Origin: Mariniflexile sp. AS56
GTDB taxonomy: Bacteria; Bacteroidota; Bacteroidia; Flavobacteriales; Flavobacteriaceae
Length of the DNA: 64,000 bases
Direction: 5' to 3'
NCBI RefSeq assembly: GCF_030552475.1
Contig: NZ_JAUPED010000002.1
Location: 186,001-250,000 of the forward strand
Made by a program: the position numbers and the translations under genes. Below, piece by piece: positions 1 to 8,290 of this stretch. Positions within the stretch are counted from its first letter, which is position 1; the number at the start of each line of letters is the position of its first letter. A model generated the notes under the pieces. That model searched no databases and was not told where the DNA came from. It worked only from the letters and a program-made list of their open reading frames with translations.

Positions 1-2
1 AT

Positions 3-737
3 GAACGAGATTTATACATACCGTATAAGGACTATTATAAAGAAATAACGAAACTCTTGCAAGAAGAAAATTTATTGATTTTACATCCTGATTCCACAAG
101 TATTTACCCAAGACTTAAATTAGTTAAGCAATTTAATAATCGTATAAAGTTAATTGAATCAATAGATGATAAAGACTTTTATAAAATAGCAAAAACAGCT
201 GATGAAATTACAAATGAAAATATATTTTCTAAGTTAAAAGAGTTAAGCTATAAACTTTTTAATAAAACTGAGCTTGATAAGTGGTTTAATGAAAAAGGAT
301 TTAAAAAGAAAAGAGAAGAAAAAGATCGTACATCTGTTAAGCATCTTGAGTCACTGATAAAAGAATTAAAAAATGATATTTCTTATAGTAAAATTTCTTG
401 TTTTTTAATTGGAGTAAAAGAACTTCAAGGTATAAAATCCCACAGGAGAGAATTGTTTAGTTCATTTGTTAAATCTTTAAGAGAAGCAGATGAGAATAAA
501 ATTTTAGTGTCATCTGCTATGTCAAATAATCGTAATTTAATCCGTAGAACTGGTCGTAAAGTATTTGGCAGATGTATCGGAACAACCTTATTAACAAAAG
601 GGTTAGAGTTTGATACTGTTGCTATAATAAATGCCCATAAATTTAAGTGTCCTAAACATCTTTATGTTGCTTTAACAAGAGCGTCAAAAAAACTTTTAAT
701 ATTCACGAATAAAATTGAGTTATTACCCTATAAATAA
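3..737 (+). CDS. UvrD-like helicase, C-terminal part (5' truncated by window edge)
   Basis: The frame is open from the first bases of the window, so the N-terminal part (Walker A, DExx box) lies outside; the TTG at 57 is only the first in-window start codon. Near the C-terminus it has a helicase motif V-like stretch (TTLLTKGLEFDTVAII) and a motif VI-like stretch (LYVALTRASKKL), both characteristic of superfamily 1 UvrD/Rep helicases, where motif VI carries the arginine finger. The middle is Lys/Glu-rich and unassigned. The short C-terminus ending soon after motif VI resembles stand-alone UvrD-like helicases often found beside OLD-family nucleases in defence loci (for example GajB of Gabija), but no partner is visible because upstream sequence is missing. 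The genuine housekeeping UvrD is a separate gene at 54903. Helicase family is fairly sure; the defence role is only a possibility. Confidence 0.7.
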   Translation, partial: ERDLYIPYKDYYKEITKLLQEENLLILHPDSTSIYPRLKLVKQFNNRIKLIESIDDKDFYKIAKTADEITNENIFSKLKELSYKLFNKTELDKWFNEKGFKKKREEKDRTSVKHLESLIKELKNDISYSKISCFLIGVKELQGIKSHRRELFSSFVKSLREADENKILVSSAMSNNRNLIRRTGRKVFGRCIGTTLLTKGLEFDTVAIINAHKFKCPKHLYVALTRASKKLLIFTNKIELLPYK

Positions 738-902
738 AGCAAGCAAGTAACTATGTATAAAAAATATAGGGTGTTTGGAGCTAAATTCAAAGCCTGTGCA
801 TATTAACAAAGTCTGCTAAATATAGATAATTCGTTTTTAATCGTGACGCTTTTCTTACATTGATCATAATCCATTAAAGAAACTATAAGTCAACATCATA
901 AT
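738..902. other. intergenic, no gene seen
   Basis: No open frame of interest. The stretch 751-776 (TATGTATAAAAAATATAGGG core) faintly resembles the left edge of the palindromic element at 1354-1505 (shared TATAAAAAAT), so it may be a worn copy of a similar intergenic element, but the similarity is short and could be chance in AT-rich DNA. Confidence 0.3.
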
Positions 903-1348
903 ATAAATCTTAAAATTATAATCATAAAATCTTTAATAACCATTCTATTTACAATCCTTTTATCTCTTCTTTATACATGTTGTGATAACAAAAAATCAAA
1001 AAAAAATAGTGAAAGAAATTTTATGAGTAATGAATTAATAGGAAAGTGGAATTAAGTGAGTACGGACAAATCATTAAATGATAATGGCTCTAAAATTGAA
1101 TCGATATAATTTGTTAACGCTTCAATTGCAGAAATTCAACTAATCCATTCTATCGAGAAAAGAGTTGTGATTGGGAAATGGACTAACGGATTTAATAAAG
1201 AATTAGGAAGTTTAAATTTAGACTTTGAACCTAATATTAAAATAACTTATAATATAGACAAAAATAATAGGACCATTATACTGTTAGATATATCAGAAGA
1301 AAAAAAATAGTCATGAATGGAGGTGAATTAAGGTTTGAAAAAGAATAA
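903..1348 (+). pseudogene. decayed small lipoprotein gene (lipocalin-like type)
   Basis: One reading frame can be followed from about 903 to 1310. It encodes a hydrophobic signal segment with a lipobox (LLSLLYTC, Cys codon 978-980 or 981-983), a Lys/Asn-rich linker, then MSNELIGKWN, the usual opening of small lipocalin-like lipoproteins in Bacteroidota, and a beta-rich remainder. It is broken in several ways: no ATG precedes the signal segment, TAA stops interrupt the frame at 1053 and 1107, and a further stop at 1308 follows a run of A. Adding one A to that run restores the frame into NGGELRFEKE and a stop at 1346-1348. Three or four independent lesions argue for true decay, not sequencing error. 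The lipocalin-like assignment rests on GKW-type wording and length only. Confidence 0.6.
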
Positions 1349-1353
1349 AAAAA

Positions 1354-1505
1354 ACGGGCTATAATACAGTATATAAAAAATGACTAGTTTTATCTTAACA
1401 AATGTGAGTTACTTTGTTTGCTAGCATCTGATTTTCTTTAGGAAAATCCTCGCACATAAACACACAACTTGCCATATATAAACGTTGCAAAACATTATGC
1501 CCCGT
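1354..1505. repeat. imperfect palindromic intergenic element, about 150 bp
   Basis: The outer arms are inverted copies: ACGGGCTATAAT at 1354-1365 against ATTATGCCCCGT ending at 1504 (10 of 12 paired), followed inwards by partly paired TATATA-rich segments. The centre is a hairpin GATTTTC-tttag-GAAAATC at 1429-1447, and the regions between also pair imperfectly, so the whole element could fold into one long hairpin. It lies between the broken lipoprotein gene and the intact one at 1531. Large single-stranded-foldable elements of this kind flank small accessory genes in many Flavobacteriaceae and look cassette-like, but I see no canonical attC core sites, so I do not call it an integron site. 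Confidence 0.6.
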
Positions 1506-1530
1506 CCTAAAAATAAACAACAAAACAATC

Positions 1531-2208
1531 ATGAATAAAACCCTAAAGCAAGCTTGTATCCTCCTTATATTCTCCTGTGTTTTGGTCAGTTGCAATAGCA
1601 ATCAAAAAACCAATATTTTTGAATTAGAACAAGGGGATTTACTGTTTCAAAATACGGGAACAGGAGAAATAGATAATGCGATTAAAGATGTAACAGCTAC
1701 GTCTTTTTCTAAAAACTATTCGCATGTAGGGATGGCAATGCAAAAAGATGACAAATGGTTTGTCGTGGAGGCGATTCCAAAACAAGGCATTTGCCAAACG
1801 CCTTTAATAAAGTTTTTGAACAGGAATAAAAATAAATTCAATAAATCTCAAACCACGGTTGCAAGACTGGATAGCTATTACCAGCCCTATATTTCTAAAG
1901 CAATAGCGTATGGAATGGAAAGAATCAATACACCTTATGATGAGATTTTTCTATGGAATGACGATTCTTATTATTGCTCTGAATTAGTTTATAAAATGTT
2001 TTCTTCTCAAGATATCCCTACAGATTCTATTCCTTTTCTTACTCACCCCATGACGTTTAACGATAGCACAGGAAACCCCATGCCAAGTTGGGAAACTTAT
2101 TATAGAACACGCAACCATGCAATTCCTGAGGGAATGGAAGGAACAAATCCTAACCTGATGGCCAGCAGCTCTCACATTAAATTTGTGCATGATTATGAGA
2201 ATGAATAG
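1531..2208 (+). CDS. YiiX-like permuted papain-fold (NlpC/P60 superfamily) lipoprotein
   Basis: A 225-residue exported lipoprotein: signal peptide residues 1-20 ending in the lipobox LVSC, with the lipidated Cys at 21. The rest matches the YiiX/YebB family of circularly permuted NlpC/P60-like hydrolases: GDLLFQ at 35-40, YSHVGM with the putative catalytic His65, a Glu at 80 in VVEA, and YYCSEL with the catalytic Cys149. Family members are thought to hydrolyse amide or ester bonds in cell-envelope peptides or lipids; the substrate is unknown. ATG at 1531 is the only start giving the signal peptide. The next small gene begins inside its last codons (ATGAATAG), implying co-translation. Family assignment is good, substrate not known. 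Confidence 0.8.
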   Translation: MNKTLKQACILLIFSCVLVSCNSNQKTNIFELEQGDLLFQNTGTGEIDNAIKDVTATSFSKNYSHVGMAMQKDDKWFVVEAIPKQGICQTPLIKFLNRNKNKFNKSQTTVARLDSYYQPYISKAIAYGMERINTPYDEIFLWNDDSYYCSELVYKMFSSQDIPTDSIPFLTHPMTFNDSTGNPMPSWETYYRTRNHAIPEGMEGTNPNLMASSSHIKFVHDYENE

Positions 2209-2449
2209 AGAAGATTTATTAGAATTATCGGACGTTGAGCTTTTAAAGAAAGCTAAGAAATTAAAATATGATACCTTTATTAATGCGTTGTTAATTGGGT
2301 TTTGCATTGGAATTGTAGTTTGGAGTGTTGCTAAAAACACTTGGGGGTTTCTTACGCTAATTCCTTTATTTTTCATTTATAAAATGGTCAATAAATCGAA
2401 AAATGATGAAGAATTGAAAGCCGTTTTAAAAGAGCGAAATATTAAATAA
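2201..2449 (+). CDS. small membrane protein, two predicted helices
   Basis: An 82-residue protein starting MNREDLLELS at the ATG of 2201, overlapping the stop of the YiiX-like gene by 8 nt. An in-frame ATG at 2183 exists but lies deep in the upstream gene, so 2201 is preferred. It has an acidic and Lys-rich N-terminal helix (residues 1-22), two adjacent hydrophobic segments (about 27-44 and 49-63) joined by a short KNTWG turn, and a charged C-terminus. The arrangement suggests a hairpin in the inner membrane with both ends cytoplasmic. I do not recognise a family. The overlap suggests a joint role with the upstream lipoprotein, but that is inference. Confidence 0.65.
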   Translation: MNREDLLELSDVELLKKAKKLKYDTFINALLIGFCIGIVVWSVAKNTWGFLTLIPLFFIYKMVNKSKNDEELKAVLKERNIK

Positions 2450-2494
2450 ATGATGGGAGCACTGTGTGAAAATGATAAACCACTCAATTATTCA

Positions 2495-2510
2495 TAAGCG
2501 AGCGCGCTTA
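2495..2510. other. short GC-rich perfect hairpin ahead of the P1-peptidase gene
   Basis: TAAGCG-agcg-CGCTTA forms a perfect 6-bp inverted repeat in otherwise AT-rich intergenic DNA, 21 bp before the ATG at 2532. No T-run follows, so it is not a standard terminator; it may be an operator or a 5'-UTR hairpin. Function is unknown. Confidence 0.3.
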
Positions 2511-2531
2511 CCACATTAAAAACCAACCAAC

Positions 2532-3728
2532 ATGAAAAGAACATTTTTAGTTTTTATAGTAATGGGCATGTGTTTCCATTTGTACGCACAAAAACCGAGA
2601 GCAAGAGATTTAGGAGTTCCGTTTGTTGGTAAAACCGGTGAGTTTAATGCCATTACAGATGTTAAAGGCGTGGAAGTGGGGTATAGCACTATAATTTCGG
2701 GAGACGGCGAAAATAATATAGGCAAAGGCCCCATAAGAACTGGAGTTACGGCCATATTCCCGAGAGGAAAAGCCAAGAAATTTAGTCCGGTTTATGCCAA
2801 TTGGTACAGCCTAAATGGAAATGGAGAAATGACAGGTACAACTTGGGTTACAGAATCTGGGTTTTTAGAAACCCCTATCATGATAACCAATACCAATAGT
2901 GTTGGTGTTGTTCGCGACGCTGTATTGAAGTGGTATGTAGACACCGATTGGTATAGTGGAGAAGATTGGTGGTACACCTACCCGGTAGTTGCAGAAACTT
3001 ACGACGGTTTTCTTAATGATATCTATGGGTTTCACGTAAAAGAAGAAAATGTATTGGAAGCCATAAATAACACCACAAGCGGAAAGATTGCAGAAGGTAA
3101 TGTTGGTGGCGGCACGGGAATGATGTGTTTGGGCTTTAAAGGAGGCACTGGCACGTCTTCAAGAGTTTTTAGAATAAAAGATTCAACGTATACGGTTGGC
3201 GTCATAGTTCAATCTAATTTTGGAGCAAAAAGAAACTTATCTATTGCAGGTGTACCTGTTGGAATTGAATTAAAAGATACCTTAAACTACAAATTTAATG
3301 CACCACCAACATCAAGGAGACAAGAAGGAGATGGTTCCATTATAGTGATTATTGCAACGGACGTTCCTCTTTTGCCCCATCAATTAAAAAGAATTGCTCA
3401 AAGAATTCCATTAGGTGTTGGAATTGTAGGTGGACGGGGAAGCAATGGCTCTGGTGATATCTTTTTAGCCTTCTCTACGGCAAATGAAACGGCATTTAAT
3501 CGCGATGAAAGCACCACGGTGGTATCTATGTCTAATGACCAACTAATGCCCGTTTTTGAGGCAACGGTTCAAGTCGTTGAAGAAGCAATTATCAATGCCA
3601 TGGTAGCAGCCGAAACTATGGAAGGAATTAATGGAAATACGGCGTATGCTTTACCGCACGATTTACTCATTAAAACACTTAAAAAATATAATAGAATAAA
3701 CAAAAACGTAACTATAAAAAATGAATAG
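2532..3728 (+). CDS. P1/S58 family peptidase (DmpA/BapA-type aminopeptidase), exported
   Basis: A 398-residue protein with a signal peptide (about residues 1-19, ending LYAQ). It is an N-terminal-nucleophile peptidase of the DmpA/BapA family, which self-cleaves and uses the new N-terminal Ser to hydrolyse N-terminal D-, L- or beta-amino acid amides. Visible signatures are GNVGGGTGMMCLGFKGGTG (189-207), typical of the alpha chain, and QEGDGSIIVIIATDVPLL, where Ser269 is the expected nucleophile just after the autoprocessing site, then RIPLGVGIVGGRGSNGSGD, the conserved beta-chain stretch. Length is normal for the family. It stands alone between the small membrane protein and an uncharacterised lipoprotein. 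Likely acts in the periplasm in peptide scavenging; substrate preference cannot be read from sequence. Confidence 0.88.
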   Translation: MKRTFLVFIVMGMCFHLYAQKPRARDLGVPFVGKTGEFNAITDVKGVEVGYSTIISGDGENNIGKGPIRTGVTAIFPRGKAKKFSPVYANWYSLNGNGEMTGTTWVTESGFLETPIMITNTNSVGVVRDAVLKWYVDTDWYSGEDWWYTYPVVAETYDGFLNDIYGFHVKEENVLEAINNTTSGKIAEGNVGGGTGMMCLGFKGGTGTSSRVFRIKDSTYTVGVIVQSNFGAKRNLSIAGVPVGIELKDTLNYKFNAPPTSRRQEGDGSIIVIIATDVPLLPHQLKRIAQRIPLGVGIVGGRGSNGSGDIFLAFSTANETAFNRDESTTVVSMSNDQLMPVFEATVQVVEEAIINAMVAAETMEGINGNTAYALPHDLLIKTLKKYNRINKNVTIKNE

Positions 3729-3829
3729 TTTAGTATTGAAAAGGGATATTAGGGAAGGTTATTCTTGTTCATTATTTCGTTATAGTTGTAATCTTAAAAT
3801 GAGTCTGTTATTAAACATTTACAAAAAAC

Positions 3830-5746
3830 ATGAAAGTACCACTCCAAAAAATTAATAAGCTTTTATTAATTTTTACCACACTAATTAGTTTATCAAATTG
3901 TGCTTATGAATTTTCAGAAGATTCATTTGTAGAAGTCATCCAAAAAAATCCAACAGCATCTATTAGTTTGAAGGACATCAGTGATAATCAAACTTTTTAC
4001 GTTCCTACAAAAATCCATTTTAATTATAATGGAAATAACAAGCATCTCCTATATGAAATAATAATTCAAATTGATAATGTTGTAATCAAAACGAGCACAA
4101 CCAATACAGGTGATTTTATTGTCGATACAGAATCGTTAGACGAGGGAAATCATGTTTTAAAAGTTGAATATATTTTTTCTTCAGGTTCTGGTAGTTTAGC
4201 CGATGTAAGTGGTGTTGAGGCTTATATAAAAACGGAAGAATACCATTTTACAGTTGATAAATCTATTCCAGAAACGGTAGTAATGACAAGTGTTGAAATT
4301 ATTGATGGTACTATTTATCTTTCTTGGGAGCCTATTACTAAGGTTAATTTTGATGTATCGGCCATTGTAGTTTCAAATAATGGCTATATCGATTCTCAAG
4401 CACTAACAAAACAAGAATTGTTAAAATTGAAATATAATGACAAGAATGTTTATGCATTCACACTAGCGGGGCAGGATCCAATAGGCCATGATTTACAATT
4501 TTATATATACCTTGAAAATTCTAGAGGAAGTACAAGAAGTAACAATGTGAGTTTGTTTATAGAGCCACTTGAAGTAGAAAAGCGCATTTTAAATGAAAAT
4601 CAATATAAATTAATTATACCCAAGCACACTTTGTATCGTAATTTTGACTATTACGTTTTTAAAAATCCTTCTAACAATTCAAACCATAAAATTAGTCCGT
4701 ATGGAGGTGAAATTATAGTAAATGAACCTATTAAGTTTCCTAGTTATGATTTTAATGTTAACCTTGATTTATTTAAAGTATCTGGGACTTCGGAGATCTA
4801 TAAAGGGACTATATCTTCCTTTATATCCTATAATAAACAATTTCAATCGGACTATGGTCCAGGCGGATACTATGAGTTTATTTACAGTCAATTAAATAAT
4901 GCAGTATATACTTTGCGGGTATATCGTAGTTGTGCTGGTTGTGAAAGAAGATATACAATAGAACAAAGGAATGTTAATGATTTATCCGTAATTAATTCAA
5001 AGCAAATTGCCATAGTTGAAGATGGCAGTGAAGGTGAACTAACAATAGATCCAACAACGGGGAATTTAATACTTAATGTAGGTAACATTTCTTTTTTAGT
5101 AGATAAAAATAGTTTGTCAATAATTAAGCAATGGTCACCTTCGGATTTTGGAGAACAAAGCGGACAAATAATTTACAGAAACAATATGGTGGTTATTGAA
5201 GATACAGATAAGATAACTTTTTATAATTCAAACACGAAATCACAATTTTACACTTTAGATAAAACGGGGTATTTTAAAATTTCGGCAAGTGGTCAATATT
5301 TTTTTGCAAATAATTCTATTTTTGAAATCACCAATAACTCTGTAAATATTATTTCGACAGCAGACACCAATTACTCTGTAAATCTGGTAGAATTTATTGA
5401 AGACGAAAACAAATGTGTTTACAACACCTATGATGGAAACCCAATTGTCTTTGATTTTATGACCAGAACAAAAACAACTTTAAGTGATTTTACTAGAATT
5501 AATATTATGGACTATAACACCGGCACAAAGAAGTTGTTACTTGTACGAAGTGAATTTGGAATAAGCAATACTCAAGCCTCTTACGTCTATATATATGATT
5601 TTACAACTACAAACGTTAAAAGAATTGAAGTGCAAAATGTTGTTTCAATATGGAGTCCAGACGTAACTCCTAGCGGCTATTGGTTTACAAAGAACAAGTT
5701 AATATCTAGTTATGGATACTATTTAGATCATTATTTAAATGAATAG
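3830..5746 (+). CDS. large uncharacterised lipoprotein with Ig-like and propeller-like regions
   Basis: A 638-residue protein with signal peptide and lipobox (LISLSNC, lipidated Cys25). Residues about 40-140 look like an Ig/FN3-type beta-sandwich (alternating hydrophobic strands, ending in ESLDEGNHVLKVEY, a phrase common in big-Ig domains). Residues about 150-245 read as a second FN3-like domain (TVVMTSVEIIDGTIYLSWEP). The C-terminal half has repeated short beta segments (for example GELTIDPTTGNLIL, KITFYNSNTKSQFYTL, IVFDFMTRTKTTL) suggesting a beta-propeller. No catalytic motif is seen. Codon and base use match the neighbours. The following beta-barrel gene overlaps its last 8 bases, so the two probably form a cell-surface pair. 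Function unknown. Confidence 0.75.
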   Translation: MKVPLQKINKLLLIFTTLISLSNCAYEFSEDSFVEVIQKNPTASISLKDISDNQTFYVPTKIHFNYNGNNKHLLYEIIIQIDNVVIKTSTTNTGDFIVDTESLDEGNHVLKVEYIFSSGSGSLADVSGVEAYIKTEEYHFTVDKSIPETVVMTSVEIIDGTIYLSWEPITKVNFDVSAIVVSNNGYIDSQALTKQELLKLKYNDKNVYAFTLAGQDPIGHDLQFYIYLENSRGSTRSNNVSLFIEPLEVEKRILNENQYKLIIPKHTLYRNFDYYVFKNPSNNSNHKISPYGGEIIVNEPIKFPSYDFNVNLDLFKVSGTSEIYKGTISSFISYNKQFQSDYGPGGYYEFIYSQLNNAVYTLRVYRSCAGCERRYTIEQRNVNDLSVINSKQIAIVEDGSEGELTIDPTTGNLILNVGNISFLVDKNSLSIIKQWSPSDFGEQSGQIIYRNNMVVIEDTDKITFYNSNTKSQFYTLDKTGYFKISASGQYFFANNSIFEITNNSVNIISTADTNYSVNLVEFIEDENKCVYNTYDGNPIVFDFMTRTKTTLSDFTRINIMDYNTGTKKLLLVRSEFGISNTQASYVYIYDFTTTNVKRIEVQNVVSIWSPDVTPSGYWFTKNKLISSYGYYLDHYLNE

Positions 5747-6434
5747 AAAAATGAAAAAACAAACAGCCTTATTTTTGTTTATCTGTTTCTCTTTCATATG
5801 TCACAGTCAAAATGGTCATATTATTGTAGAACTTAATTACAATACGTATTCACATGCTTCTTTAAAGTCTTTTCAGCAAGAATTTATAGAAGACATTCCA
5901 GAAATCCCTATTGAGGTTAATGATAATTTCCCCGCGAATATTGGTTTTACATTGGGCTATAAGATAAACGAAATTAATACGTCCTTTTTTCTTAGTTATA
6001 ACTCAACAGGAGGGAAAATATCATATTCAGACTATTCAGGAGTTATTAGAATTACCCAACCTTTAAATGCGTACACATTTGGAGGCGAGTACCAAATAGA
6101 ACTATTTAAAGATTCCGGCTTTAGTTTAGGATTGAGAGGTTTTAGTATGTTATCAAATATGAAGTTAGAGAATTACACGCAAATTTCAGATAATGTTACT
6201 TATGAGAACATAAAATTTGAAACTATTAACTATGGTGCTGGAGGAAAATTAATTTATGAATATCCTATATCTTTCTGTATTATTAGGGTGTCATTTGGTT
6301 ATGATATAACCTTCGGAGGTACCTTGAAATTTAAAGAAAATAATGACTTTCATTTAGAAAATAACAATGGCGACACAGTAAAAACGAATTGGTCTGGTTT
6401 AAGAACTGGTTTAGGCATTGAAATTCCAATTTAA
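5739..6434 (+). CDS. outer-membrane beta-barrel protein, partner of the preceding lipoprotein
   Basis: A 231-residue protein with a signal peptide ending near CHSQ. The mature part consists of amphipathic beta strands typical of small 8-10 stranded barrels (for example GFTLGYKINEINTSFFLSY, TFGGEYQIELF, GLRTGLGIEIPI as the last strand). No OmpA-type peptidoglycan domain is present. Two starts are possible: ATG 5739, overlapping the upstream stop by 8 nt, or ATG 5751 (MKKQTALF), giving a more classical signal peptide; either supports translational linkage to the 638-residue lipoprotein. The pair could be a surface anchor or adhesin with its barrel, but nothing in the sequence identifies a ligand. 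Confidence 0.7.
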   Translation: MNRKMKKQTALFLFICFSFICHSQNGHIIVELNYNTYSHASLKSFQQEFIEDIPEIPIEVNDNFPANIGFTLGYKINEINTSFFLSYNSTGGKISYSDYSGVIRITQPLNAYTFGGEYQIELFKDSGFSLGLRGFSMLSNMKLENYTQISDNVTYENIKFETINYGAGGKLIYEYPISFCIIRVSFGYDITFGGTLKFKENNDFHLENNNGDTVKTNWSGLRTGLGIEIPI

Positions 6435-6439
6435 TTTTT

Positions 6440-6550
6440 TTGGCAGGTTTACAACCGACTGAAAGAATAAAAGGTATTGATAATGTTAAAGGTACTGTAA
6501 ACCTCATTTCTCTATGGGAAATCTTTACACATAATGCAGCACTATTCTAA
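6440..6550 (+). other. possible coding remnant with inverted repeat
   Basis: Just after the barrel gene, 36 codons in one frame (LAGLQPTERIKGIDN...) read like ordinary protein and end at TAA 6548, without any usable start or rest of gene. An inverted repeat AGGTTTACA (6445-6453) / TGTAAACCT (6496-6504) lies within it. It may be the tail of a lost gene or a chance frame; no homologue is recognised. Confidence 0.2.
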
Positions 6551-6679
6551 TAATAAATTGTGGGTATTCATAAAAGTGAATGGAATTAGAATGGTAAAAC
6601 TTAATACATAGCGAATAATCTAGTCGACTTTAAATGATACGAATCAACCACAAAACCGCTAGCAACAAATTATATCAAA

Positions 6680-7456
6680 ATGAATAACATAATTATACAA
6701 GGCATAAAATTTGACGATAAATCTTCTTACCAGAAAGGGCCTAAATTGGCGCCTCCGTTAATAAGAGAAGCCTTGAATTGTGGTTCTGCAAACATGTATA
6801 CAGAAAACTTAAGGTCTATAGAAAATTCACGCATTGATGATAGAGGTGATTTTGAAATATCTGAATATTTTGATATTGAGGAAATAACTAAAAACCATAT
6901 TAATACAGGGGCTAAAGTTTTTACTTTAGGAGGCGACCATTCCATAACCTTTCCCATAATTAAAGCACATAGTGAGAAATACCCCAAATTAGACATTCTT
7001 CATATTGATGCACATTGCGATTTATATGATAATTACGAAGGTGACAAGTATTCTCATGCCTGCCCCTTCGCAAGAATTATGGAAAACGGATTTGCCGTTA
7101 AGTTGGTTCAAGTTGGTATTAGAACATTAAATCCGCATCAAGCGGAACAAGCAAAAAAGTTTCATGTTGAAATTCACCAAATGAAAGATTTAGATTTAAA
7201 ACGGATTCCAAAATTTGAGAATCCTTTATATATTTCTTTAGATATGGATGGGTTCGACCCAGCATTTGCACCCGGAGTGTCACATCACGAACCTGGTGGC
7301 TTAACTTCTAAAGAAGTTATAAATTTAATTCAAAACATCGATGCTGAAATTATAGGAGCTGATATTGTGGAGTATAACCCGAATAGAGATTTTCAAAATA
7401 TGACCGCTTTTTTAGCAGCAAAAATGATGAAAGAGATTTTGGGTAAAATACTGTAA
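6680..7456 (+). CDS. agmatinase/arginase (ureohydrolase) family enzyme
   Basis: A 258-residue cytoplasmic enzyme with all binuclear manganese ligands of the ureohydrolase fold: His87 in GGDHS, Asp110-Ala-His112-Cys-Asp114 in HIDAHCDLYD, and Asp188/Asp190 in SLDMDGFDP. The wording DAHCDLYD with GFDPAFAPGV and GLT is closest to agmatinases, which split agmatine into putrescine and urea, though some Bacteroidota relatives act on other guanidino compounds. It is somewhat short compared with E. coli SpeB (about 306), lacking N-terminal extension. No arginine decarboxylase or other polyamine gene is adjacent. Start ATG 6680 fits the family N-terminus (GxxFDDxSSYxxG). Confidence 0.8.
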   Translation: MNNIIIQGIKFDDKSSYQKGPKLAPPLIREALNCGSANMYTENLRSIENSRIDDRGDFEISEYFDIEEITKNHINTGAKVFTLGGDHSITFPIIKAHSEKYPKLDILHIDAHCDLYDNYEGDKYSHACPFARIMENGFAVKLVQVGIRTLNPHQAEQAKKFHVEIHQMKDLDLKRIPKFENPLYISLDMDGFDPAFAPGVSHHEPGGLTSKEVINLIQNIDAEIIGADIVEYNPNRDFQNMTAFLAAKMMKEILGKIL

Positions 7457-7754
7457 GACAGAAGCTTGTTCTAATTCAGTGAATCGGTTTACAAGGGTGT
7501 TAAAATTCTAGCATGTGATTAAAATTTACATTCAGGGACACTCTTGCATTTTTTTATTGCTTCATATTTATATATCAAATTCTGAATTTTCAGTATCTTT
7601 AAGAAGTGTTTGTAAAACAAACTAATGATGTCCCTTTTACTGTTAGAATTAATACTGTTGAATGTTATATTGAATATTGATAGAAAAATAGAAAATAAAT
7701 AAGGGGAAGCCGAAAACCGGTTAGAGTAGGCGTTATAAACTAAAATCAGCTAAA

Positions 7755-8210
7755 ATGAATTCATTTTACAAAGTTCTCATAGCGGTGTTTTGTATTACCA
7801 CGGCTTCAACCATTTCAGTATTTGGACAAGTTACTGATAAACAAAAACTTTTATACAAGTCAGGAAATCCTGTTGATTGGCCTCAAGATCAAGATGCAGT
7901 AGTTTCTGCACCAAATAATCATAAAATTTTATTAGAAAATGATAAAGTAAGAGTATTAGAAGTAACGCTTGCGCCAAATGAATTAGAACCAGTGCATCAT
8001 CATCAATGGCCAAGTGTCCTTTATATTATGGAGGCAGGAGATTTTATAGATCGTGATGCGGATGGGCATGTGATTATGGATTCTCGAAAAATACCAGAAC
8101 CTCTTGTTTTTCCTTTAACCATGTATAAGAATCCAGAAGCACCTCATTCAGTTGAAAACTTGAGTAATACGAAAACAATTCGATTGATTAGAGTTGAAAT
8201 GAAACCATAA
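7755..8210 (+). CDS. exported single-domain cupin
   Basis: A 151-residue protein with a cleavable signal peptide (residues 1-24, ending SVFGQ) and one cupin fold. The first cupin motif carries a His triplet (EPVHHHQWPSVLY) and the second has PEAPHSVENL, giving three probable metal-binding His. Domain start at KILLENDKVRVLEVTLAPNE is typical of secreted DUF-type cupins. No enzymatic partner is adjacent; the gene has its own roughly 300-bp upstream region with no clear promoter and is followed by a serine hydrolase on the same strand 65-80 nt later. Substrate unknown. Confidence 0.7.
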   Translation: MNSFYKVLIAVFCITTASTISVFGQVTDKQKLLYKSGNPVDWPQDQDAVVSAPNNHKILLENDKVRVLEVTLAPNELEPVHHHQWPSVLYIMEAGDFIDRDADGHVIMDSRKIPEPLVFPLTMYKNPEAPHSVENLSNTKTIRLIRVEMKP

Positions 8211-8290
8211 AGTGTTTCCATAGGAAACTTATAAGTGAAGTCTAAATATAAAGGAGAGCTATTCGAATTAAATCAGTGGTCCAAAAAAGT

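Noticed and set aside
1056-1310. Reading the two TAA codons as recoded stops in a working lipoprotein
   Set aside because: Loss of start codon and an additional frameshift make simple decay far more likely.
1984-2376. 130-codon minus-strand frame over the YiiX-like and small membrane genes
   Set aside because: Both sense genes have signal or membrane features and overlap in a typical way; the antisense translation has none.
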